64,000 nucleotides of DNA, from the NCBI RefSeq assembly GCF_003627155.1, contig NZ_CP032621.1, forward strand, positions 620,001-684,000, read 5' to 3'. The position numbers and the translations under genes were made by a program. The stretch comes from Streptococcus gwangjuense (lineage in GTDB: Bacteria; Bacillota; Bacilli; Lactobacillales; Streptococcaceae). Numbering within the stretch: position 1 is the stretch's first letter; every line of letters starts with the position of its first letter. Positions 56,233 through 64,000 of this stretch are shown here, piece by piece. Below the pieces are notes generated by a model. It was not told the DNA's origin. It searched no databases and saw only the letters and a list, made by a program, of their open reading frames with translations.

Positions 56233-57171
56233 ATGAAGAAAAAACTATTGGCAGGTGCCATTACACTATTATCAGTAGCAACTTTAGCAGCTTGTTCGAA
56301 AGGTTCAGAAGGGGCAGACCTTATCAGCATGAAAGGGGATGTCATCACAGAACATCAATTTTATGAGCAAGTGAAAATCAATCCTTCAGCCCAACAAGTC
56401 TTGTTGAACATGACCATCCAAAAAGTATTTGAGAAGCAATATGGCTCAGAGGTAGATGACAAAGAAATCGATGAAATCATTTCTGGAGAAGAAAAACAAT
56501 ATGGTGAGAATTACCAACGTGTCTTATCACAATCAGGTATGACTCTTGAAACACGTAAAGCACAAATTCGTACAAGTAAATTAGTTGAATTTGCAGTTAA
56601 AAAGGCTGCAGAAGCTGAATTAACTGATGAAGCGTATAAGAAAGCATTTGAGAGCTATACTCCGGACGTAACTGCTCAAATTATTCGTCTTGATAATGAG
56701 GATAAAGCGAAAGAAGTCCTCGAAAAAGCTAAGGCAAGTGGCGCAGATTTCGCTCAATTAGCTAAAGATAACTCAACTGATGAGAAAACCAAAGCGAATG
56801 GTGGTGAAATCACTTTTGATTCAGCTTCAACAGAACTACCAGATCAAGTTAAGAAAGCAGCTTTTGCCTTGGATGTTAACGGCATTTCTGATGTCATTAC
56901 AGCTACTGGTACTCAAGCATACAGCAGTCAATATTACATTGTAAAACTCATTAAGAAAACAGAAAAGTCATCTAATATCGATGACTACAAAGAAAAATTG
57001 AAAACTGTTATCTTGACTCAAAAACAAAATGATGCATCATTTGTTCAAAGTATTGTCGGAAAAGAATTGCAAGCAGCCAATATCAAGGTTAAAGATCAAG
57101 CCTTCCAAAATATCTTTACCCAATATATCGGTGGTGGAGATTCAAGCTCAAGCAGTTCTTCAAAAGAATAA
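56233..57171 (+). CDS. prsA: PrsA/PpmA foldase lipoprotein
   Basis: Extracellular peptidyl-prolyl isomerase lipoprotein that helps secreted proteins fold. In 312 residues: a signal peptide with lipobox LAAC (lipidated Cys21), an N-terminal chaperone part, a parvulin-type domain (about 146-240, DFAQLAKDNSTDEKTKANGG) and a Ser-rich tail. LspA at the start of the window would process it. Its promoter carries a CiaR-type repeat. The terminator that follows lies within an IS remnant. Confidence 0.95.
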   Translation: MKKKLLAGAITLLSVATLAACSKGSEGADLISMKGDVITEHQFYEQVKINPSAQQVLLNMTIQKVFEKQYGSEVDDKEIDEIISGEEKQYGENYQRVLSQSGMTLETRKAQIRTSKLVEFAVKKAAEAELTDEAYKKAFESYTPDVTAQIIRLDNEDKAKEVLEKAKASGADFAQLAKDNSTDEKTKANGGEITFDSASTELPDQVKKAAFALDVNGISDVITATGTQAYSSQYYIVKLIKKTEKSSNIDDYKEKLKTVILTQKQNDASFVQSIVGKELQAANIKVKDQAFQNIFTQYIGGGDSSSSSSSKE

Positions 57172-57213
57172 AATAGAATGTCTCTTTGTCAACTGTAGTG
57201 GGTTGAAGAAAAG

Positions 57214-58147
<934 letters not shown>

Positions 58148-58168
58148 GAAAATTAGGAGGAATTAAAT

Positions 58169-59755
58169 TTGGAGAATATAATTTTTTGCTCATCACCCTT
58201 CCAGGTGATGGTCGCTAGGGAAGTTGTTCAGACTATTACAGAAGACTTTATTGGAATTTATCTAAAAATGTCAAATGATGCGAGACAGACTTTTTATGCT
58301 GAACGGATGAAAGAATTTTGTAAGGAAGTCATTGTTTTAGAAGGGAAGACAGTTTTGAATGATATTCAGGAGGTTCTGAAAGGCAGGTCAATTTGTAATC
58401 TCTATCTAGCAAGCTTAGACAATCCTGTAGCTCTTAGTATCTTTAAACCTAGCACGATGAGTCTGTATACCTTTGATGATGGAAGTACTTCTATTGTCCC
58501 TTACAGTATGTATACACAAGAAAATGAGAGGGATATTCCGTATACAAACTTTACCTTGAGACAGGTCATGTCTTTGTCAAATAGACATTTCACGGTATTT
58601 GAGGACTGTCTCCTTTTCCCAAAAGAGAAGCAGGTTTTTCTAAAGCTTCATCTTGAACCAGGTAATTTTCAAAGAGCTAAAAATGGTAAGAAAATTCGCG
58701 TTTTTCTTGGGCAGTTTTTAGGCTCCCTCTTTTATCAGGAAGATTTGGAAATTACCCAAAAATTGACGGCTAAAATTTTAGATGAACAGAAGATTGACTA
58801 CTACTATCCCCATCCTAGAGTACCTTTGAATCCCTATCAAGATAAATTGAAAGAAACTATATTTTGCTTTGAAGAAGAAATTTATTTTTTACTGGAGGAG
58901 TATGAGTTCGTTGAGGTACATGGTTTTTACTCAACCTCGCTTTTGATGGTCAAAAATATAGAGGGTGTATCAGTTCATGGGTATCGGACTTTTTTAACAA
59001 CTCATGAATCAAATGTTTTTGCAAAACGAGGTGTGCCCTATCAAAATGTGTCTCAATCAGACACACCTGTTGATATTGTTATGCCTGTCTATAATGGGGC
59101 TGAAACCATTAGTCAAACGATTGATTCAGTCTTAAACCAAACCCACCAAGCCTTTCGACTGCTAATTGTTGATGATGGCTCGACAGATAATACAGAGGAA
59201 ATATGTAAGCCTTATCTAGTAGACGAGCGAATACAGTATATCAGGGAAAGTCATAAAGGGATTTCAGAAACTTTAAATCATGGAGTCAGCCTGTCTCAAA
59301 CGAAATATGTAGCCAGACAAGATGCAGATGATGTATGGATGCCTTGGCACTTAGATTTTCTCTTGCAAAAGTTAGAGAAAAATCCTCAATTGGACCTTAT
59401 CGGAGCTAGAGTCGTCGCAGAAGAAGATGCCATAATAGATAAAATCAAACGGAATCCATCTCATCACTTATCAGGAGAAAAATTATGGTTAGAGCTTGCT
59501 TATCGAAATGTCTTTAATCATTCAACTGTTATCTTTAAACGCTCTGCCTATGATGAGGCAGGAGGCTATGATGCTAAGTGTGATGGATTTGAAGATTGGC
59601 ATTTGTGGTCTCGAATGGTTACAAAGGATAATGCTTTAGTTTTGAATATAGTAACAACCTACTATCGTTTATCAGAACGTTATAAACGTGGCATGACTTT
59701 TCGTGCGAGACTAGCAAGAAGTCGTGGTTTAAGATTGGAGGATGTATTAAAATAA
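58169..59755 (+). CDS. fusion of a GT52 sialyltransferase-like domain and a GT2 glycosyltransferase
   Basis: A 528-residue protein read from a TTG with AGGAGG upstream. Residues 1-290 resemble GT52 sialyltransferases: IIFCSSPFQVMVA at the start, TFDDGS near 110, and YYYPHPR (His215) in the middle. From about residue 299, PVDIVMPVYNGAETISQTID opens a GT2 domain with VDDGSTD and the metal-binding DAD at 385-387, and the acceptor region DGFEDWHLWSRM near 478. Two transferases in one chain suggest successive sugar additions. It sits 21 bases after the rmlB pseudogene and 3 bases before the next transferase. Confidence 0.78.
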   Translation: MENIIFCSSPFQVMVAREVVQTITEDFIGIYLKMSNDARQTFYAERMKEFCKEVIVLEGKTVLNDIQEVLKGRSICNLYLASLDNPVALSIFKPSTMSLYTFDDGSTSIVPYSMYTQENERDIPYTNFTLRQVMSLSNRHFTVFEDCLLFPKEKQVFLKLHLEPGNFQRAKNGKKIRVFLGQFLGSLFYQEDLEITQKLTAKILDEQKIDYYYPHPRVPLNPYQDKLKETIFCFEEEIYFLLEEYEFVEVHGFYSTSLLMVKNIEGVSVHGYRTFLTTHESNVFAKRGVPYQNVSQSDTPVDIVMPVYNGAETISQTIDSVLNQTHQAFRLLIVDDGSTDNTEEICKPYLVDERIQYIRESHKGISETLNHGVSLSQTKYVARQDADDVWMPWHLDFLLQKLEKNPQLDLIGARVVAEEDAIIDKIKRNPSHHLSGEKLWLELAYRNVFNHSTVIFKRSAYDEAGGYDAKCDGFEDWHLWSRMVTKDNALVLNIVTTYYRLSERYKRGMTFRARLARSRGLRLEDVLK

Positions 59756-59758
59756 ACC

Positions 59759-61003
59759 ATGGTTAAAGTATTTACAATTAAAGAAGTAGTTCCTGTAAGT
59801 TCTTATGGTTTTGAAAGAAGTCAATTAGCACGTCAGGAAATCTTTAAAAGTTTAGAGGTAGAACAGGAACTTGTTTTAACAAATTTAGAGAATTTTGTAC
59901 CAAATTTTGTTGAAACCCTTGAAAATCTTGGATTTGAAGATTTTCACCATGTTATTTATGATCAGTCAAATCTAGCTAGACAGAAACCCAGTGTAAAAAA
60001 AGATTTTGTAGAAGAGCTAAAGGGTGTTGTTAGGGTTGAGTCTACAAATGAGGGGTATGTTGGTCTTATTCGCTATCAAGATGGAAGTGTTGAATGTTAT
60101 ACCTCTCAACTATTGTATCGATATTCTCATCAAGAAAAGTTGTTTACTCTTTATGATAGTAAAGGAGAATTACTCAAAGGGGATGTGAGTGAAAATTACC
60201 ATTCTTATCAAAATCTAAGAAGTGGTGAAACCTATACCCAATGGCAGTTAGTCAGTCTCTATCTAGCTAACAATTCTACAGTCGAAGATCGCTTTATCAT
60301 CGATATGGTTAATGAATACCCTCTTCAATTGAGGAAGTTCTTCCAAAACACAGGTCGTACCTTGTTTGCATATACTCATTACAATATTTTAGACACTCAA
60401 ATGAAGTTTGTCTTACAAAACTGGTGTCAAAATTTAGTTGCAAGTCCAGTTTTGGAAGAGCGATTAGGATCTAATTTGGTCCGGTTCTTGCCCCCGATTT
60501 ATGTAAAAGAGGGTATAGAAAAAGAGTACACTTCTGTAACAGATTGGTGTATTGTAGGGAACATGACTTTTTTGAAACGTTGTGAGTGGGCGATTGAGGC
60601 GTTTAGGGAGTTACCTGATAGTAAATTGACGATTTATGGAAATTTACCTGTAGGTTATACTGAAGAAGATTTACCTGATAATGTTCATTTTAAAGGATTT
60701 GTTGAAAATGTTCCTTATGAGAATCATGAGGGTTATATCTCTTGTTCTATGAGCGAATGTTTTGCAAATGCTGCTGTTGAAGCATCTTCATGTGGTTTGG
60801 TTTGTTTGCTTTCTGATGTAGATTTAGCACATAAATTTTATGCAAGTAAATGTGAAAATACTAAGGTTTTTCGTACATCTGAAGAATTGAAATCTTTACT
60901 ATTCGATTATCGAATAGGCAGGTGCTTTAAATCTTCAAGGTTTTATTCTTGCTATACAAAAGACACTGTGTTAGAATTATACCGATACTTGATTTTAGGT
61001 TAA
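59759..61003 (+). CDS. glycosyltransferase, GtfA/TarM-like two-domain type
   Basis: A 414-residue protein. The N-terminal half (to about 240) resembles the non-catalytic extension of adhesin glycosyltransferases of the GtfA/TarM type (SYGFERSQLARQEIF, then RYQDGSVECYTSQLL). The C-terminal half is GT4-like: WCIVGNMTFLKRCEWAIEAF, LTIYGNLPVGY and the EX7E motif with Glu333 and Glu341 in SECFANAAVEASSCG. It follows the fusion transferase by 3 bases and precedes the adhesin gene, so glycosylation of the adhesin is a reasonable inference. The exact sugar is unknown. Confidence 0.7.
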   Translation: MVKVFTIKEVVPVSSYGFERSQLARQEIFKSLEVEQELVLTNLENFVPNFVETLENLGFEDFHHVIYDQSNLARQKPSVKKDFVEELKGVVRVESTNEGYVGLIRYQDGSVECYTSQLLYRYSHQEKLFTLYDSKGELLKGDVSENYHSYQNLRSGETYTQWQLVSLYLANNSTVEDRFIIDMVNEYPLQLRKFFQNTGRTLFAYTHYNILDTQMKFVLQNWCQNLVASPVLEERLGSNLVRFLPPIYVKEGIEKEYTSVTDWCIVGNMTFLKRCEWAIEAFRELPDSKLTIYGNLPVGYTEEDLPDNVHFKGFVENVPYENHEGYISCSMSECFANAAVEASSCGLVCLLSDVDLAHKFYASKCENTKVFRTSEELKSLLFDYRIGRCFKSSRFYSCYTKDTVLELYRYLILG

Positions 61004-61101
61004 GTATTTAGGATTTATTAGCTAAAATATAGTAGTAAAGCCTTTATCTTTCTGAAAGAAGTGGAAGGATTGTATTTAATTTTAATATTGCGAGGTAAAG
61101 A

Positions 61102-64000
61102 ATGTTTAGAGACAACAAGCGTGAAATTTTTTCTTTCCGTAAATATAAGAATGGTAGAACTGATTCAAAATTAATCGGTGCAACACTTCTTGCACTAGGT
61201 GTTGGTTTAGTTACAACAACACAATCAGTTTCGGCAGATGTTGTAAATGGTGCAGGTGGAAGTGAGGTTGCATTGGTAGATAGTGTCGATAAGACAACTT
61301 CTAAAAATACGAATACATTCACAGATGATACTGATACCAGTAAAGTTGCTAAATTCGATGCAGTCTTGAATAAAGGGGTTGCTGAACCTACTAAAGCTAA
61401 CGAAAATAAAGGTGACGCTGACGGTTCGGATGTGCTAACTGTCACTTCTGAGACTACTGTAAATTACAAGTTGGAAGAAGATAAGTCACTTTTGAAAACT
61501 GAAACAGTAGCGACAGGTCAAGGAACAATTACAACTCCTTACGATAAGAAAGGTCTTGCCGCAGATACAGACGGTAAAGACTACCGTGAGTCAACTGTTG
61601 ATAAAAAGGGGATTACTGTTTCTGAAGAAACAGGTAAAGAAGACACTCTTGAATTGAACGGTAAGGTTTATGAACGTACACGCTCTGAGGTTGAGGGTGC
61701 TGACAAAGCTAAGTATAGTAAAACTCAATTCAACGATATCGAAGCAAGTGTGTCACCAGAAGGAATGCACAACAAACTAGGGGAAATTGATTATACAAAA
61801 ACGACAGGTAAAGTTTATCTTGTCGAAGAAACTTCTGACGGTCACTACGGTAAGTTCGTAGAAACTGACGGGGTATCAAGCGATGAAGATGCTGTTTCTA
61901 AATGGAAAGCAGGTCTTGCAAATGCTAAAGACTTCACGAAAGCAAATGTAACTCTTCAAGAAGGCGACTCTATTCTTGTATTAGATAAAGATACTTATGC
62001 AGTGGCAAATCCTAGTCTTGTGAAAACTAAAAAACGTTATAGTTCACCAACTTATGAAGTGATTCCAGATGTTGTCGATACTGATAGTTCTGTAAATTTT
62101 GATAATCCTACTTATGTGTTAGAGCAAATAGATGCAAATCAAACAGCTAATATTTTAGAAGCTGGTAAAGATGGTATTTTTGGTACATCTGATGATGTGG
62201 AACGAACTGTAACAGGGGATAAAATTGCTGATTTTTCAGCTGGGTCTGGTAAAGCTTTTATAAAGGAAGATTTGAAACCTTTCTTTAATTTACCTGACTA
62301 TAATGTTTTACCTGTAAATACTAATCCTAGTATAAAGGACGTTTTAAAAAATCATGAATCGTATTACGTTTTATATGAAATTTTAAAATTTGCAGAAAAT
62401 GAGGCAACTAGTGATTCAGATAAAGAGAAAATAAGGGCTGCTAAGTCTAAAGTGGATGCTTATTTGGATTCGGTAGCTACTACTTTAGAGAGCAAAGGCT
62501 TGAAAGTTGCTTATGTAAAAGATTCAACTTTAAGTAACATTCGAGGTAAATACTACTTTGTTTCAGATGGTTCAACCGAAGGTGACCAATTCTTAGCTAA
62601 TAGTGAAGAAGCTTCTAAGCTACTTAGTCCAAACTCATCTAATATTCACAGTAATTTTGAAAATCTAACATTTTCGAATGTTAAGGAAACAAAATCTATT
62701 TCAGGTGATATTGAAACTACTGTAAAAGTTGAGAAAAATTATAAGATTTTAGATACTGCTAGTTTAGAACTGGAAACAATTACAACAACAAAACGTACTC
62801 ATTTAGTCACTAAAGAAAATATATTGTCTAACTATCTTGAAGGTCAAGATACTGTAACCAAGGAAGAAACATCTGATTTAGTTAAAAAAGGTTCAGTTAA
62901 AGTTAACGATGATGGTTCGGTGACGGTGACAACAGTAGAAACTATGCCTGTTTATAAATTTTATAAAGGTGTTAGTTTTGATCATGATAATGAAAATTCG
63001 AATGAGGTGCAACCTGATTCAGATGGATTTTTACGATTATCTGATGATGCCAATGGTTTCTCAGCTACAGCTGAAAGCTCTCATAATGAAACAACTTATA
63101 ACAAACGTGAGGTAATTACACCTATTCGAGCTTATAAAGTTGTTGCTGATGGTAATTCTGTGGTAACACATTACTACCGTGAGAAGAAAGCCCCTCTGAA
63201 CGTTAACTACTATCTAGAAAATACAACGACTTCTCTAGCACCTAGTGAAAACCAAGCAGACTTACCAGTTAAGTCTGACTACACAACTCAAGCTAAAACG
63301 ATTGAACCAAAAACAGAGGTTCAAGACTTACCAGAGAAAACAGTTACGACAGTAACTACTTATGAGTTAGTAGCTACACCAGATAATGCGAATGGTAAGA
63401 TTGCTGAGGGTGGAACAACTGTTAATTATTACTACCGAGCAGTAGTTAATACTACTGAAGTAGCGAAGAAAGCGCCTGTGTTGGTAAATTATTATATTGA
63501 AAACACTGAGACTAAACTAGCACCGAGCGATGATCAAGGTCAAAAGGATATTGGATCTAAGTATACGTCAGAAACTAAGGTGATTGAACCAAAAGTTGAA
63601 ACTGAGGACTTACCAGACCGTGTAGTAACAAAAACTACAAGATATGAGTTGGTAAGTGTGCCTAGTGATAAAGAAGGGACAGTTCCAGTTGAGGGTAAAG
63701 TAGTAAATTACTATTACCGTCCAGTTGTAACAACTGAAACTGTCATGAAGAAAGCACCCGTTCTTGTAAACTACTACATTGAAAACACTGAAACTAAATT
63801 AGCTCCAAGTGATGACCAAGGTCAAAAAGAAATTGGCTCTAACTATACTAGTGAAACTAAGGTAATTGAACCAAAAGTAGAAAAAGAAGAACTTCCTGAT
63901 AGAACTATCACTAAGACAACTAAGTACGAACTTGTGAAAGTACCTGAAGACAAGGAAGGTACCGTTCCAGTTGAGGGTAAAGTAGTCAATTACTATTACC
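61102..64000 (+). CDS. large repeat-containing cell-surface adhesin (5' part; continues beyond the window)
   Basis: An open frame of 966 codons without a stop. The N-terminus MFRDNKREIFSFRKYKNG with LIGATLLALGVGLV is a YSIRK-like export signal; cleavage is expected after SVSA (residue 45). A long non-repetitive region follows (46-694), with a metal-binding-type loop KDGIFGTSDD (356-365). From residue 695 there are MucBP-like repeats of 94 residues, each ending in VNYYYR. A GAGG ribosome site precedes the ATG. The C-terminal anchor (probably LPXTG) lies outside. Glycosyltransferases upstream suggest that it is glycosylated. Confidence 0.88.
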   Translation, partial: MFRDNKREIFSFRKYKNGRTDSKLIGATLLALGVGLVTTTQSVSADVVNGAGGSEVALVDSVDKTTSKNTNTFTDDTDTSKVAKFDAVLNKGVAEPTKANENKGDADGSDVLTVTSETTVNYKLEEDKSLLKTETVATGQGTITTPYDKKGLAADTDGKDYRESTVDKKGITVSEETGKEDTLELNGKVYERTRSEVEGADKAKYSKTQFNDIEASVSPEGMHNKLGEIDYTKTTGKVYLVEETSDGHYGKFVETDGVSSDEDAVSKWKAGLANAKDFTKANVTLQEGDSILVLDKDTYAVANPSLVKTKKRYSSPTYEVIPDVVDTDSSVNFDNPTYVLEQIDANQTANILEAGKDGIFGTSDDVERTVTGDKIADFSAGSGKAFIKEDLKPFFNLPDYNVLPVNTNPSIKDVLKNHESYYVLYEILKFAENEATSDSDKEKIRAAKSKVDAYLDSVATTLESKGLKVAYVKDSTLSNIRGKYYFVSDGSTEGDQFLANSEEASKLLSPNSSNIHSNFENLTFSNVKETKSISGDIETTVKVEKNYKILDTASLELETITTTKRTHLVTKENILSNYLEGQDTVTKEETSDLVKKGSVKVNDDGSVTVTTVETMPVYKFYKGVSFDHDNENSNEVQPDSDGFLRLSDDANGFSATAESSHNETTYNKREVITPIRAYKVVADGNSVVTHYYREKKAPLNVNYYLENTTTSLAPSENQADLPVKSDYTTQAKTIEPKTEVQDLPEKTVTTVTTYELVATPDNANGKIAEGGTTVNYYYRAVVNTTEVAKKAPVLVNYYIENTETKLAPSDDQGQKDIGSKYTSETKVIEPKVETEDLPDRVVTKTTRYELVSVPSDKEGTVPVEGKVVNYYYRPVVTTETVMKKAPVLVNYYIENTETKLAPSDDQGQKEIGSNYTSETKVIEPKVEKEELPDRTITKTTKYELVKVPEDKEGTVPVEGKVVNYYY
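63184..64000 (+). repeat. 282-bp tandem repeats of the adhesin
   Basis: Repeats start at 63184, 63466 and 63748, exactly 282 bp (94 codons) apart. The second and third are very similar (KKAPVLVNYYIENTETKLAP in both); the first is more diverged (KKAPLNVNYYLENTTTSLAP). The third is cut by the window end. Confidence 0.92.

Noticed and set aside
61044..61445. 133-codon antisense frame at the adhesin start
   Set aside because: Low-complexity Ser/Thr/Val product that is the complement of the adhesin signal region; no ribosome site.

Overview
The window is low-GC Firmicute DNA from the Streptococcus mitis group (S. mitis, S. oralis or a close relative of S. pneumoniae). The reasons are a choline-binding LytB, the CiaRH system, PavA, PmrA, σX competence boxes in front of comEA and coiA, extended -10 promoters (TGnTATAAT) before many genes, and long blocks in an order familiar from pneumococcus. 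No rRNA, tRNA, CRISPR array or complete insertion sequence was seen. Almost all genes lie on the + strand. The exceptions are ald, a small DUF3270 protein, pavA/rqcH and an IS remnant.

Layout: 1-2.9 kb, end of the L27 operon (prp, rpmA), then cpsY-lspA-rluD. 2.9-6.2 kb, proline synthesis (proB, proA, proC). 6.2-9.0 kb, tmk-holB-yabA-rsmI. 9.0-14.3 kb, trmFO behind an array of small hairpins, pyrH-frr, cvfB-yozE and phoH. 14.3-15.7 kb, ald and its promoter. 15.7-18.6 kb, DNA uptake genes comEA-comEC behind a σX box. 18.6-20.4 kb, infC-rpmI-rplT with an attenuating leader, and gloA. 20.4-22.4 kb, pyrK-pyrD with a PyrR attenuator. 22.5-24.7 kb, lytB. 24.7-29.4 kb, a variable block: PadR regulator and membrane partner, an aldo/keto reductase broken by one stop codon, a Tad2-like (DUF2829) protein, an SDR, a stand-alone PEP-utiliser barrel and an ASCH protein. 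29.4-35.5 kb, pepN, ciaRH, DUF3270 and a U32 protein. 35.6-41.5 kb, nucleoside and pentose salvage (rpiA, deoB, punA, deoD) with a ClC channel. 41.5-51.9 kb, pavA, ybeY-dgkA-era-mutM-coaE-pmrA-rpmG, secG and rnr-smpB-tehB. 52-57.2 kb, a HicAB toxin-antitoxin cassette inserted in front of coiA, then pepF, an O-methyltransferase and the foldase prsA/ppmA. 57.2-64 kb, an accessory surface region: ISL3-type transposase remnant, truncated rmlB pseudogene, a sialyltransferase-like/GT2 fusion, a second glycosyltransferase, and a large repeat-rich adhesin that runs off the end of the window.

Genes that appear to work together: comEA/comEC and coiA share σX boxes, each directly behind an intrinsic terminator. 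CiaR and its likely target prsA/ppmA both carry TTTAAG-type direct repeats. deoB, punA, deoD and rpiA feed nucleoside-derived sugars into central metabolism. The two glycosyltransferases are well placed to modify the adjacent adhesin.

The least ordinary items are: (1) two covarying hairpin elements of nearly 90 nt in the 0.55-kb gap before deoD, whose start codon has no visible Shine-Dalgarno; (2) the hicAB cassette bounded by 45-bp duplications of a terminator plus σX box, which could place a toxin-antitoxin pair under competence control; (3) the GT52-GT2 fusion beside the adhesin; (4) a chromosomal Tad2-like protein next to an isolated, catalytically degenerate PEP-utiliser barrel; (5) the hairpin array ahead of trmFO.
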